Shown: positions 1 through 11,745, counted from the stretch's first letter. The stretch: 64,000 nucleotides of DNA from Posidonia oceanica (GCA_037176725.1 JAZBRS010000026.1:99927501-99991500); one strand, 5' to 3'. The notes: a model not told the origin generated them from the letters alone. Numbers and translations are program-made.

Positions 1-190
1 GGCATCTTATTTTGCCGCCCTTGGTATCTTCTTCGGGCTGGCAGCCCAAACTACTTGGATGACACCCGTCACCCTATCTGGTGTCCTCTTTTTTGGGCTG
101 ATAACCCTAACTATCTGGCAATGAGTCCGTCAACTCCTTGGGCCGATAACCCAAACTGTCTGGCAATGAGTCCGTCAACTCATTATTCAT
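1..190 (+). repeat. Hairpin-type tandem repeat array of L1 (partial)
   Basis: About three imperfect units containing GGGCTGATAACCC..CTATCTGG and GAGTCCGTCAACTC. On this strand they are the reverse complement of the arrays in G1, M1 and B, as expected for an element in the opposite orientation. One stem is perfect: AATGAG (165-170) pairs with CTCATT (179-184) around an 8-base loop. The array continues off the left edge. Confidence 0.75.
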
Positions 191-560
191 TACATCAGCA
201 TTACACATTAGGTAACAGTACCAACATCACATGCTAGATAGCAGCATCAACATCATACACTCGATCATCGCATGCTTTCCCTGGCAGGGTCGCATCTCGC
301 ATCATATCAGCATGCATCACTGCATCTCCCCCACGGAGTTCAGCATGGCGGACACCAGTGTAGGTTTATTTTAGCATCAGCAATGCATCATCGTTGCACT
401 GCATTCACTGCTGCATTTGCATTTGCATTTTGGCGACGGGTCATGATTTCTGGCGCATCCGTCGGAATAGTAACTCACGCCCACATACTTCGCGCTCATC
501 GGTTCGGGTGGGGTGTCTTGTCAACCCAGAGTGGCAGCCACGATTCCCTTGACCTCGCTC
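191..560 (+). other. L1 non-coding region before the PPT
   Basis: No gene is supported; the ORFs here are short and share nothing with known families. The second half matches, in opposite orientation, the PPT-proximal regions of M1 (about 29264-29430) and B (about 57189-57330), including TGGGGTGTCTTGTCAA near 509-524. It is read as the conserved 3' UTR of this element group. Confidence 0.6.
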
Positions 561-586
561 AGGGAGGGGCATTTGTAGACACCCCA
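509..586 (+). repeat. Inverted repeat enclosing the L1 PPT
   Basis: TGGGGTGTCT (509-518) is the exact reverse complement of AGACACCCCA (577-586). The right arm is bases 4-13 of the LTR and the PPT (561-573) lies in the loop. The same arrangement is seen in M1 and B. Confidence 0.8.
561..573 (+). promoter_or_regulatory. Polypurine tract of L1
   Basis: AGGGAGGGGCATT directly precedes the LTR terminus TGTAGACACC. This is the expected position and composition of the RNase H-resistant primer for plus-strand DNA synthesis. The same core, AGGGAGGGGCAT, precedes the 3' LTRs of M1 and B on the minus strand. Confidence 0.88.
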
Positions 587-1185
587 TTTTAGCCAAGGGG
601 TTATAGCTGGCTGGAGACACTTTGGAAGCACTCTGGAAACTGATTTTGAGGTCTGGAAGCCCACCCTCCTTTAACTCTAAACCTACACCCCATTCCAAAA
701 CCAATATCATTCCCTAAACCAAACCATCAAACCAAACCCAAACCCTCTCAAAATCCTAAACCCTAAACCTTCCAAAAACCCTTCAAAATCCCTTTTAAAA
801 CCATAGAAAACTCTAGATTAAACCCTAGGTCAAACCCTAGAAATCCTAGGTCACACACGCACAAAACCCCCTTCCAAACCCAAGCCTTTCACCTTCTTTC
901 TTTCCCAATTATCCTTTTCTCTTTCCTGATTATCCTTTTTCTCTCTTCTGGTTATTCTTTTCTCTCTCCTCCTTATCCTCCTTCTTTTCCTCTTTTTCTT
1001 TCCCCTTTTCTTACTCTCCAATGGGCCCACCCCATTCTTGCTCCTCCCCACTTATTCTCCTCTTTTCCCTTTATTTTTATTTTATTTTATCTTATCCCAT
1101 GTTATTTGATCTGTAATTTCTTTTCTTCCCTTCCTTTCTTTCTTTCTTTCCTTCTTCCTTTCTTTCTCTCTTTTCCTTTTTCCAC

Positions 1186-1285
1186 ATTAAACCCTAAACC
1201 CTAATCTACTCCAAAACCCTAAACCCTAAAACCCTAAACCCTAATCCACTCCAAAACCCTAAACCCTCAACCTAAACCCTAAACC
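1186..1285 (+). repeat. Degenerate CCCTAAA telomere-type repeats in the L1 LTR
   Basis: Many copies of AAACCCTAAACCCTAA with CCACTCCA-type interruptions. The complementary form (TAGGGTTT) recurs in both M1 LTRs (about 28680-29150 and 43620-44100) and in S1 and B near 41760 and 57080. The position is therefore a property of the LTR family and not evidence of a telomere here. Confidence 0.7.
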
Positions 1286-1506
1286 AGCAATGGTTATCGT
1301 AGTGGTTGGGTCACCTCCACTACCTTCTCAAGCCACGGGTTCGATACCCGCCCATCGCACATAGAGTGGATTTTCCACTCTTTCTTGCATTGGGATTAAT
1401 TTCTCTTCCTTCTGCTCATAGGTTTCGAACTCGTGACCTATGGGCTTGCCATGAAGAAAAATCCATTAAGCTATAGTAGGTTAGGGTAAAAAAAAAAGAA
1501 AAAAAA
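1286..1506 (+). mobile_element. tRNA-related SINE-like insertion in the L1 LTR
   Basis: A ~221-bp insert with a candidate box A around 1292-1305 (GGTTATCGTAGTGG), a good pol III box B at 1338-1348 (GGTTCGATACC), a non-tRNA body and an A-rich tail (1488-1506). It interrupts the CCCTAAA-type repeats, which resume after the tail. That gives a candidate target duplication of about 10 bases (ACCCTAAACC), although the repetitive flanks make this ambiguous. Not a functional tRNA gene: no full cloverleaf is evident. Confidence 0.5.
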
Positions 1507-4500
1507 CCAAACCCTAAACCTAAACCCTAAATATCTACACCTCAAAAAAACCTAGAAAATACAACTTGAAAAACCCTGGAAAAACAAATCAAAACACTTA
1601 AAAAACAATTTAAAAGAAAAATCCAATTTAAAAAGCAACTAGAAACTTAAAAGCAAATTAAAACAAGTTAAAAAACTTAAAAACAAGTAAAACAAGTTAG
1701 AAAAACCCAAGGAAATCTAAATAGAAGACCTAGGAAAACAAAAACAAAAAATCACTTCTAAAACCCTAAGAAAAACACAACTAAAAATTTAGAAAATGGA
1801 AAACAATTAAAAGAAAACAATTAAGAACCCTAATTAAAAAACTCAACAAGAAAACAATTAATCAAATTAAAAAACAATTCAAAACCTTAAAAACAATTAA
1901 AAGAAAATCCTGAAAGAAAAACAATAAAAAAACTAGGAAAAGCAATTAAAACAAAAAACAAAAGACAAAACCTAGAAAATCACTTAAACCCTAGGAAGAC
2001 AACTAAAAAACTTGGAAAATCCAAAACCCTAGGAAGACTCACACTTCAAAAATCTAAAAATACAACTCAAAACTCACATCAAACCAAAACTCAAACCCTC
2101 CTCTTCTTTTTCTCCTCCTTTTTCTTCTTCCTTTTTTCCTCCTTTTCCTTTCATTCCCCTTTTCTTTTCCAGCACCCCGCCCAACTCAGCCCATTCCCTC
2201 CTTCTCCTCTATTTTCTTTTCTTTTTTTCAAGCCTTCTCCACAGCAGGCCCAAGCCCATGATCTCCTCCATTTTTTCTTTTTTTCCATCGTTCCTTCTCT
2301 CCCGCCCAGACTTCCTCAAATGCCAACACCCCAAACATCCTCTGCACCCAAACCTCCTCTGCACAGACCGAACCCAACCTCACCCCAACTCCTCACTTAC
2401 TCACCCAGATCACCTCACCACTCTCCCTTACGAACCTAAGTACAGAACCTCACCAACAGACCAAACCCAAGCTCACCTACAGACCCAACTCTCTCCCAAA
2501 CCCAATCTTTGCAGACCAGCACCTAAACCCCGAACCCAAGCTCACCCAGACCATCACCAACACCTACTGACCTAGACCTAGAACTCCTCAAACCCAACAC
2601 CTCACCATAGACCTACTCTAGCTCACCGCAGCTCATCACACTCATCACCAATTCACCTCAGTCCACCCCCATTTACTCCCCTTGACATCCTCCAAGACTT
2701 CCTTGGCCAACCTCGAACCAAACCACCCTCTTAATGGTCGCACACCACCCTTGTCCCACGTCACCACCGTCCGGCCTCCCCCCTTACACACAGAGACTAC
2801 CACTAGCCCAAAATCTTGGTTTGAGCAACGACTTCGTTGCCCAAGCACCTGCCACTCCTCCAGACCTCGAGCCACGTCCCCTCTTGCGCCCAATAGTTGT
2901 CAATTGCCCGCGCGAGCCCTGTGCATCCCGTGATCCCATTTTGAACCCAATGCACCCAACAAAACCAGAAAGAATTCCCACCAGCACAGACCACCACACA
3001 CCCATCTGAGAGCGCCCTTAGCTTCTCTCGAGCGATCCCAAGCTTCCCCACCACTTCTAGAGCTCCAGAACCTCCGGACGACCCCTCTACACCCAACGTC
3101 GGTGAGCAAAAGTCACCTACAGACCCGACGCTACGCAGCAGCTCCCTCGCCGTCCAGAAAGCACCGCACCGATCCCAGGAGCATGCCGGGGCCTTCACCA
3201 AGCTCTGTAGCCGCTCCAGCAGCGCTCCCCACCTCTGTCTCAGAGCTTCGACAATCTCAACGTCGTCAGCCCACTCTAGGTAGCACCTCAGGTAGCTTCT
3301 TCACCCAGGGGGTTCGCCTGAACCCCCTCTAGCTCATTGGCCTTTTACTTTCCTTTTTTGTCGCTTGTGTGTGTTTGCTGAGGTCGCCGAACCTCATCTT
3401 CTTCCCCGGCAACGTCGCCGGCGCGTGCTGGGCTCCGGCGCGTCTGTTTCCTCTTCGCATGATACTGTAGCTTTGCATGCATTTCTATTTTCTTTTCGTT
3501 TCATTTACATTACGATAAAGTACGTTAGTTTCTTCTATTTACATGTTAGTCCTCCATTTATTTAAAGTACTGTGCTTGTATATAGTTAGCTCTTTTATTT
3601 TCATCTTGAATCCATGCCATATTGCTGTTTGCCCCTTGATGTTGTGCTTCCTTGCATATGGGTCCTCTGCTGTGGTATTAGCATGTGTTTGTTTGCGTTA
3701 TTTGCAGCTTAGCCCTCATGTTTATTTCATCTACAACTTAGTCCTGTCTCAGTTGATGTTTCATTTAATCTCTCATTTAACTATATTGCATTAAAGTAAA
3801 GTACTGCAGCTTTGTTTATTTGCTTTCTAGTCCCTCTGAATTGCTGTAGTTTTGGCCATTTGCATCTAGGCCCTTATGTTTACCTTATTTGCATTCTGAT
3901 CCTCCATGGTTGGTTGAAGCATTTAATTTCCTATCCTTGTCATATTGCATTGCATAAATTGTTTGCAGGTTCTTTTAAATTACTTTTGGGTCAACAACTG
4001 TGAATCCTCTTCTATTTCATTTCTGTTGTTTTATATCTGGGTCCTTAAGTTTCTTAAAATCACATCTAGGTCCTTTGATTGTTAGATTTGATTTAATTCA
4101 GCATTTAAAACATTATAGCATTGCATAAAACCCCAGCATGTTTTATTTATTGCATCTCAGTCCCTGGAAATATGTTGTGTCTTGTGTTTTCTTGTTTTTA
4201 AGTCCTGGATTTTATTTTAATGGCATTTGGGCCCTTTGCACACCAACTGTAGCATATCTTTGCTTTTTTTTTTGGACTTGCTGTTTGGTCCAGAGGTTTC
4301 TATTATCTGCATACAGGTCCTTCTAAGTTTCAAAATGCCCCTCAGGTTTTTGTTTTGTCTTGCAGTTAAGCCCTAAGCTTTTTTAGAAGATTGCATGTTG
4401 ATCCTTCCAATGCTATGTGGCTTCCATGTGGTTTTCTTCTAGCTTTGTTTTCAAGCCTAGAGGCCTGTTTAGGTTGCACTTAGGTTTTTTGATTATCATT

Positions 4501-6040
4501 GTGGCTGTGCATGCCTGATTTTTTCTGGACTTGCTGTTTTGTCCTAGTTTTCCTGAAAATTGCGCATGGGTCCCTAGGACCATCTTTTGGGGTTTTTAAA
4601 TGCTTCTTTGCTTTGTTTTTCCTGTCCAAGCTTTTCCAAAGTTGCATGAGGATCCCCTGCAGGTCTTCACTTTGGGATTTGCGCCTATTTGCTGGCTTTG
4701 TATCTTAGCCCATAAGTTTTCTAAATTTGCATTTAGGTCCTTCAATGACCATTTGCATGTTTGCCTTGTATTTTTGTTGCATCTGGCCCCTGCTGCCCCC
4801 CCGCCCCCCCACATTGCTGCACTTGCATCCCTGCATGCACTTATCACATTTGCACTACATTTTTGCCATGTTTTACACATAGATCCTTGCACTTTTTCCT
4901 ATTTGCACATAGGTCCCTGCACTTGCATTTTTACACACATATCGCACACACATCTTTGCACATTGCACCTAGACACCTGTTTAGGCACCTACCAGTATCC
5001 TCAGCACTTTTACATGCACACATCCTGCATTGCACACCCTTAGAGACTATTTGCACTTAGGCCCCTACCTTTTCTGGCCCTTGGGCCTTCTAACTTGAAA
5101 CCTAGATAACTGTCGATCAGACCATTGGATCTACGCGACCAAGCTACCCGGATTATCCTAGCGGAGCGGACATTCATGCTGACCAAGGTTATCTCAGATC
5201 AGGCCTCAGATCTCCAAGGTAAGTCCATCTGAATCACTACATGGCACTTTTGCATGTCATTTGCATTGCATGCATTGTTTTCGCACCTCGTTTTCCGTGC
5301 ATGTAGGTTAGGGCTTCCCCTCTTGCCTATCTACTCTACTTCCTCTTTTCACGTCTTCTTAGTGTCTTTGGATTGAGTTTTTCCTCGGATTCACTACTGA
5401 TCGCGGCTCTCTTCTCCCTTTTCCATGATCCGATTGCATCGCGAGCTTTGGGCAGCGTGCAAGACACATCGTGGGACGGTTTAGTGGGAAACAGTCACAG
5501 GATAGTGGTGATCCCTCTGCTTGCTTCTTTCCCCCTTGCAGGTCTTCACACCTGCATCGCGCGGTCCTTATCTGGTGTTTGTTTTCATACTTACATCGCT
5601 TGCCCCTCTTGACTTGTTTTATTTCCCCTTTGCATGTTTTCGCACCTGCATTGCGTGGCTTTTACGATGTTTTGTTTCCACACTTGCATTGCTTATTTTC
5701 CGCCCGGATTTGCTTTCCCCTTTGCTTGTCGTACCCCTGCATTGTGTGGTTTTATCGGTGCTTTGTTTTATCGCCTGCATTTGCATTAGGGCAGTAATGC
5801 TTACTGTCTGGAATTCTCACGAACCAGGGTTCGCCCGGTTCGGAACACAGACAGTGCTGCTGAGCACATAGATTACATGTTTACTTTCCCCCATGCATCA
5901 CAGGATTTAGAGCACTTAGAGCATGGCACTTAGGCATTTAAGCATACATTTAGCAAGCACAGTAAGGCACAGCATTCCTCGTCTGTTGGACGTGTGGCTA
6001 GGCAATCATGGCCGAAATCCTGGAAATGCGAGCGAGAATA

Positions 6041-6136
6041 GCCAAGAAAGACCGCTCCTCGGGCGTGTCAGGGGTGCCTAACACCTTCCTTGCACGTAAC
6101 AGGAGTCCTTACCCTTTCTCTGGACCCACAATGACC
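6041..6136 (+). other. Conserved ~95-bp LTR block (L1 copy)
   Basis: Contains GGGTGCCTAACACCTTCC and AGGAGTCCTTACCCTTTCTC. Copies, as orientation-matched reverse complements where needed, occur in the G1 LTR (12034-12130), M1 3' LTR (25081-25177), S1 (36368-36462), P1 (44981-45077), K (47426-47520), A (49077-49173) and B (51738-51833). It sits near the 3' end of each LTR. It is conserved although the rest of these LTRs differ greatly. Function unknown; R or U5 regulatory sequence is a guess. Confidence 0.8.
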
Positions 6137-6371
6137 GTTTTGCCCTCGTCCTTAGCACGAGTCATTCTTTCCTGCATAACATTGCATTCATTTGCATGTT
6201 TTCCTGCATTCCCTGGTTTTCCTCGTCTTCCCGATAATAGACTAGGTGGTGACTCCTTTTTGTTTTCTCTTTTTGTTTTCTGGCTTCGCAGCCGCATCCG
6301 TGATGTTCTTCTTCTCCTTTCTTCGATCCACCCGTGTGGGTCTGGGGATGCTGCAGGATCGGGCGTTCACA

Positions 6372-7519
6372 GATTCAAAGTAGCTGCGATGAGAGGATGC
6401 TTCTGCACTTCCTGACTCAGGAGATCTCGATCCTCACACAACGCCATGTCGAGTTTGGTTGGTGGCTCTCAATCTCACTCTTAGTTCGGGATGAGGCCTT
6501 GGCTTTGCAGAATATAGCCTTTGGCTGCATGTTGGTAGTAGAGGCATTGGATGTAGCTTTGTAGCCTCCGTGTTAACTTCTCGGGGACCAACTACCGCCT
6601 TTAATGCTCTTGGACTGATTTTTCATTTTCCTCTCGCAAGTGATTGGAGTTGCATCTAGCCTGCCAAGGATGTAGAGTTGTTGTCTGCACAAGGGATTGG
6701 AGCATGCTGCTGTGCTCGGAGGGTGGGGCCAAGTCCTCCTGATAATGTTTCCCATGCAGTTGGCAATGTGGTGCTTGGAGTTGAAAGTTGAGGCGGCTTC
6801 GATGCTCGTCCGAATCACTCCTCTCATGAGCACCTTCTTTCTTCAACTTCTGTCTTCATTTTTCTTTTGTGCTCAGCATGCATATCTTGTTGTCATATAT
6901 TTTTTCCTCACATGACCTCTATTCTTTTGGATATGCATGACTTTGCCCTCTTCGGGTAGCAGTCCCGGATGAGGCATTAAGAGTTCAGCTAGTCAGCGTA
7001 CACCTTCAGCCTCTGCAATGTGTACAGGCAGCCTCTGGCTATGTTCTACTCTGCTTTGGTCATCTCCATGTCTGGTGGACTCTCTTGATAAGGTGGATCT
7101 CGCTTCTGGGAGTTTTGAACTCAGTGAGATGTTCTGTTCTGCTCTCAGTCTCACTCTGTGGCCACATGTAATGAGATGGTGCTGCTCGGGTGAGTACTGC
7201 CTAAGACGCTGATGCTTGGCCTCCTCCTGGCGCTGCTTCTTGTCCCAAGCTGATTTTTGGATTATGCAAATGTTTATGTGTTTTGTGGGTTTTACACATG
7301 TTTCTGGGCTTTGTGAGTTTTGTGTTTTTTATCGTTTTTGCTTTTTTAGAAAAAACATAAAATCAAAACCAGCGGAAAGGGAAAACATGCTTTTGTAGTT
7401 TTGCATATTTTGATTTTTTGTCTTTGGGGTTTTCCAGAATGCAGGGAATGACATGCGCATGCAGGAGGGGATATGCATGCAAAGGATGATAGACATGTGC
7501 AAGAAGTGGTAGATATGTG
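6372..7519 (-). other. G1 post-gag non-coding region
   Basis: No supported gene. The stretch around 6440-6500 and 6830-6870 resembles blocks in M1 (32400-32600), N (45590-45790) and B (63190-63410): a TCTGTCTTC..CTTC run and a GGTGGCTCTCACTC-like run. It is read as the region that follows pol in autonomous members of the family. The longest ORFs here are low-complexity and unsupported. Confidence 0.55.
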
Positions 7520-7950
7520 CAGAGATGATAAGTTGACGGACCTATCACCGGGTAGTTAGGGCTGCCAGCCTGGTGATGAGTTGACGGACCCATCGCCGGA
7601 TAGTTAAGGCTATCAGCCCAATGATGAGTTGACGGACTCATCTCCGGATAGTTGGGGCTATCAGCTCGGATAGACACTTTGACGGGCATCAACAGGGTAG
7701 TTAGGGCTGCCAGCCCGATGTGGGGGATAGGATGTACATGCAAGATGGGATATGTACATGTGAAGCGACATGTACGATGATAGGTTGACGAACCTACCGT
7801 CGGGCAATTAGGGCTGCCAGCCCGGTGAAGACGTATTTGACGGGCATCAACCGAGCAGTTAGGGCTACTAGCCTAGTGCATGAAAGAGCTAGACAGAATG
7901 ACGGTGTCAATCGAGTAGTTAGGGCTGCCAGCCCGGTGAAGAGGAATGCC
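7520..7950 (-). repeat. Hairpin tandem repeats of G1
   Basis: About seven imperfect units of ~60 bp with the pattern TTGACGGAC..CATC..CCGG followed by GTTAGGGCTGCCAGCCCG. Perfect stems include GATGAG (7623-7628) with CTCATC (7637-7642), GATAG (7599-7603) with CTATC (7610-7614), and GATAG (7647-7651) with CTATC (7658-7662). Homologous arrays occupy the same position in L1, M1 and B. Confidence 0.8.
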
Positions 7951-8544
7951 AAAAAGGAATGCATGCTTTTGGTTTTTTTTGTTGATTTTATGTTTTTTAT
8001 GGTTTTCTGTTAGGCGAGAAAAGCAAAACAAAGAAAAAAAAAAAAGAACCATGCCGAAATCAAAAGAGAGGTAGGAGGGACTTACCTGACAGCAACCACA
8101 GGAGGGAGGTGCTGGATCCGCTCCTACGCTGTTGGTGCTGTCGGCGAAGTTTGTGTCGGTAGTGTGGGGAGCACTAAGGCTACTGAAGCTGCTATTGGCA
8201 GTGCGGAGAGCACTGGAGCTGGTAGGGTAGTGCGGGGAGCACTGGAGCTGGTAGGGTTGGAGGAGATGTTGACCTGGATGATGCCACGATTAGGCTTCCT
8301 ATTGGCACTGCTACTGCATCTCTGAGTGTCCCATGGACGAGCTAGGAAAAGTAAGGAAAGGAGATTGCGCCGATGGGATCAAAAAGATCCACCAAGGCGA
8401 GCTGGACGCAGAGAAGACAGGAGTGAGGGAGAAGACCCCCGAGGTTCAGACATCTTCTTCGAAGCTTGCAGGCCCGGATGAGGGAGGGTCGGCTACACTA
8501 AGGTGTGCAAGTGCTGGTGCAAGTGTATGTGCAGGTGTTGCCTC

Positions 8545-10614
8545 CTACGCGTCAACACTGATGATCTTTCAATCGATCAGGCATTGAACAGCATCCCGGA
8601 GAGTGAGGCAATCATCCGTCGAGTGCCTGGTGGCCCGATGGAAGCTGCAAAACTGATCCATGTTATGCCACCACGGAGGGGGGTTCGGTGATGGACGGAC
8701 AGCCAGGAGTCTTAGAAGTGACTCAACTTGGGGAAAGATGACACTCAGTGGTTCGGCCAGAAGGGTGTAATCACACTCAGCACGACGAAGTCGTCTTTGC
8801 CTTGGTTGGAGTCCTTGCCGAGCGGGTGCGTCGTGATGCACGGGCTCGACGGTGGCAACATGTGCAAAATTATGTGCGTAATCTAGCTGAGAAGAGTCTG
8901 GCTGACTCGCTGCATAGGCAGGCTCAGAGGGAGAATCGACGTACATGACGACATGCTATTCGGAGTAGCCGGGAGCAAAGTCGTTGTTTCTGTTGTTGCC
9001 GTGGCAATTGTTGATGGCGTTGTTGTTGACCTGCTCGGCCAATGCAGTAAGTGCGGGAAAATTCCCACTTCGCAGTAAGCTTTCCACACGGGTACCAGAT
9101 CTAATCAGCGATGCAAGACTAGTAACTGGTTGGATGGCAAGTAGAGCCCTAGTCGCTGGCTACGCCCCTGTAATGATCATGTCAATAGATTCCTCGACAA
9201 AGGGTCTATCTCTGACCTTGGCGACTATGGAACGCTAGCGGCTGACATACTCCCCGAATGGCTCTTGGGGCCTCTGCCGGATGGCGACAAGATCCTCTTG
9301 CTTGGGGATCAAGTTGAGGTTGAAAGTGTACTGCCCAAGGAAAGCCTAGGGAAGGTCGTTCCAAGTCTTGATAGCGGCCATGTCAAGGGAAGTGAACCAC
9401 TTGAGCACGGGGCCAGCCAGACTCTTCTGGAACATACGGATCAGGAGCCTGTCGTCATGCTGGAGCTGAGGAAGGTCTCCACAGTATGCTTTCAAATGGG
9501 AGATGGGGCAGCCTCTACCATTGTACTTTTCGAATTCCGGGATGCGGAACTTCGCTGGGAGTGTCGCCTCTGGAAAGAAATAGAGGTCCCAAAATTGGTA
9601 GGACTGGCGGTCCATGCCTTACACTTGACGAAGTGCACTTTCTAGATTTCCCAACCTGACGATGATGGGATCTGAAGTTGCTACTGGCAATGGTTGTGTA
9701 GCGGAGGCAGGGGTAGCGTATGCTATATGGGTCGTGTGAAAGCGGTCCTCCGGTTCCACCATCACGCCACCTGGTGTCGAGGCGTGAGGACCAGCATATC
9801 CGTGCGAGTGTGAGTAGTGTTGTGGGATGTATGTAGGGGTCTGAGCCTGATGCAAAGGGGATGGATAGATAGCATGCTGTGCAGTGTAAGGTGCAGTGCA
9901 TGGGAGCAGCAGCTGTTGTACTAGCATGGTGCCGGGCAACGGGCTCTGAGGGTGTTGTGCTCCTGCCAATCCATAGGACTGGCCACCAGGTGGAGGAGGA
10001 GTATGCAGTGAATAATGTTGTGCAGACACAGGAGGCAGATAAGACGCCCGCCTTGCCAAAGCTGTGAGGAGCTGGGGCGATGACAAGGGCAAAAATGCAG
10101 TGTGGTGAGCCTGCAGAGCTATAGTGGGTTGCATCGGAACCTCAGGGGTCGGACGAGAAGAGTGGACCGCAGTCGGGTCGAGTGCAAGAGCCATGCTTCG
10201 CAGCCTGTCAGCCTTAGCCAACAGACGTTGTGCTTGTGAGGTAGGGAACTCATTGATCGATGGGCCAGGATGTAAAAGGGTGTCCGCCAAAGGGGGCATG
10301 GAAACAGAGGGGTCAATAGGAGGAGACCCTACGCATAAGGCAGCCGTAGAAGGCTGGATTCCCGGGATGGGAAGGCCCTAGGGTGGAACAGAAGGCGACG
10401 CTCCTAGAGCCTGAGTGGCGGTCACCACAATTGACTCGATGACAAGCTCCAGGTCGACTAGGGTCAGCCTTTGTTCCAAATAAAGGGGCTAGGAAGTCTC
10501 TTGCACCAGAACTGGAGAAGAGACAGAGGTCATCAAAGCAAGGGATGGAGAGACCGAAGTCGGTATCTCCTTTGACGCCAAAGAGGAAAAGAGCTCATCG
10601 ATATGCTAGGCCAT
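8545..10614 (-). pseudogene. gag: gag pseudogene of G1
   Basis: The capsid/nucleocapsid polyprotein gene of a gypsy element. I start it at ATG 10614-10612, which aligns with the M1 gag start. The N-terminal third is Pro/Ala/Gln-rich; the capsid core includes QFWDLYFFPEATLP (near 9590) and LLIRMFQKSLAGPVLKWF; the C-terminus has a zinc-knuckle variant CX2HX4HX4C (CSFHRATRHSTDDC, near 8630) followed by LTLRDAVQCLID. The frame stays the same from 10614 to 8545 but is broken by several stops: codon 3 (10608-10606), 9621-9619, 9348-9346, more between 9300 and 8950, and 8571-8569. It is therefore dead. The TAG at 8547-8545 matches a TAG at the same place in M1 gag. No pol follows. Confidence 0.85.
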
Positions 10615-11722
10615 AACGGACAGCGAGCGAGTGCGAAAGGGTCTGCAGCTGGAGGCAAAGACATGAGACCTAAGACGAGCTATTGTCAGAGGTGACAAAT
10701 AGCTCAAAGACAAAGAGGACGGACGCTCGAGGTCCTGGCTGAGGAGCTCGCACCTACCTGCAAAACAATGAAAGTGTCAAAGGATGGATGCAAAATAAGT
10801 TATTAAGGGTGGCATGAATGGCACACATGCAATGGGATGCCCTATTATGCACTCTCTCACCATGCATGTCCTGAGTAGGTTGCCTACTCGAACTCACTCA
10901 TGGGTATGGGTTTATTGACTCTAGGTCAGAAAAGGTAGGTCCCCGTCTCGACCCTAGCCAGAGCTCAGGTATGACAGGTGGTGCGTTAGTGGCCTTGACC
11001 CTACCAAAGTATGGGTTGTACCCTCTACTAGCATCGACACGACCCTAGACAAGGGGGGACAGACCGACCAACTCACACTGTGCCAAAGCAACCAAACGAG
11101 AGATCGGGACTGTCCTTCTCAAACTAAGTGGGTGGACTTAGGGATGAGAAGATGCATACTTTCTAGTATGAATCAGTCATGCGATATGCTGTTAAGTGTT
11201 TTACTTGCATTTTACTTAGCCAGGGGGAAAATTGCAAGTTTTGGCTCTAGTTTTGCTTAAACTTTAAAAGTTGGCTTATTTGTTGCTTTTAAATTAAGCC
11301 AAAGGGGAGCAAGCATGTTCCTAATATCCTAAGCATGGCGAAGCATGAAGGAGAAAGAAACATGGAGTCATGACATGCAAGCATCATACAACAAGGCAAA
11401 AGGCATGTGCATTGTATTTGTGGACGTGATAGTGAAAAGAAAGCACTTATCATATCAAAAGGCATGTATACAAGGCATGTGCGTGTGTAGTGGCATAGCA
11501 ACTGTGTAAAACAAAGCATTTACCACTCAAAAGGCATGTATAGTGCGTCAAGCATGTATTTAGGCATGTATAATGCATAAATAAAGCAAGTAAAAGCAAT
11601 GTAAGCAACAAAGCAGGCAAATAGGCGTAAGGCAAGCAAAAAGCATGGAAATAGGCATAAGGCAAGCAAACATGCGAAAAACCATGCAAGTGAAAAGCCA
11701 AAGCGAAAGCCGGAGTCTTTTT
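10615..11722 (-). other. G1 5' leader between PBS and gag
   Basis: Non-coding. It is similar to the M1 leader (35226-36088 plus 41854-42146), including the stretch at 10860-11160 against 35480-35790 and the GGCATGTGCATG-rich part at 11400-11700. It probably holds packaging and splice signals, but none can be identified. Confidence 0.6.
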
Positions 11723-11739
11723 CCTCAGCGGAGTCGCCA
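11723..11739 (-). promoter_or_regulatory. Primer-binding site of G1 (tRNA-Arg)
   Basis: The plus strand reads CCTCAGCGGAGTCGCCA. This matches 16 of 17 bases of the 3' end (with CCA) of plant tRNA-Arg(ACG) as I remember it. It sits 6 bases from the LTR end at 11746. tRNA-Arg priming is typical of Ogre-type elements. Confidence 0.82.
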
Positions 11740-11745
11740 CATTCA

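Larger units (their letters stand above)
1..6371 (+). mobile_element. L1: 3' end of a giant Tat/Ogre-type LTR retrotransposon
   Basis: The 3' part of a plus-strand Ty3/gypsy element: hairpin-type tandem repeats (1-190), a non-coding stretch, the PPT (561-573) and one complete LTR (574-6371). The 5' LTR, gag and pol lie off the left edge. The LTR starts TGTAGACACC and ends TTCACA, so it has canonical TG...CA termini. The sequence to its right is the post-gag region of a minus-strand element (G1), so L1 appears to have inserted into G1. The expected 5-bp target duplication on the right is GATTC (6372-6376); its partner is outside the window. The family assignment rests on the shared LTR blocks and the PPT-proximal region also present in M1 and B. 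Confidence 0.85.
574..6371 (+). repeat. 3' LTR of L1 (5.8 kb)
   Basis: A very long LTR bounded by the PPT on the left and by TTCACA followed by G1 sequence on the right. It contains, in order: CCCTAAA-type repeats, a SINE-like insertion, pyrimidine-rich tracts, an extended T-rich region (3360-5080), a potential stem at 5803-5855, the conserved ~95-bp block (6041-6136) and an internal PBS-like TGGTGACTCC (6247-6256). Open frames inside it (for example 4600-5060 and 5373-5871) have repetitive low-complexity translations and are not genes. Confidence 0.85.

Noticed and set aside
1186..1285. Telomere or interstitial telomere site
   Set aside because: The CCCTAAA repeats are degenerate and recur inside other LTRs of the group, so they belong to the LTR.
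1286..1360. tRNA gene
   Set aside because: Box B is good but no acceptor or anticodon stems can be formed; an A-tailed SINE fits better.
2258..3332. Pro/Thr-rich ORFs on both strands
   Set aside because: Overlapping frames in C-rich LTR sequence of L1 with no domain and no counterpart that keeps frame.
4600..5871. Cys/Phe-rich ORFs with apparent membrane segments
   Set aside because: T-rich LTR sequence of L1 gives hydrophobic translations by composition; the equivalents in S1, A and B are not conserved as proteins.
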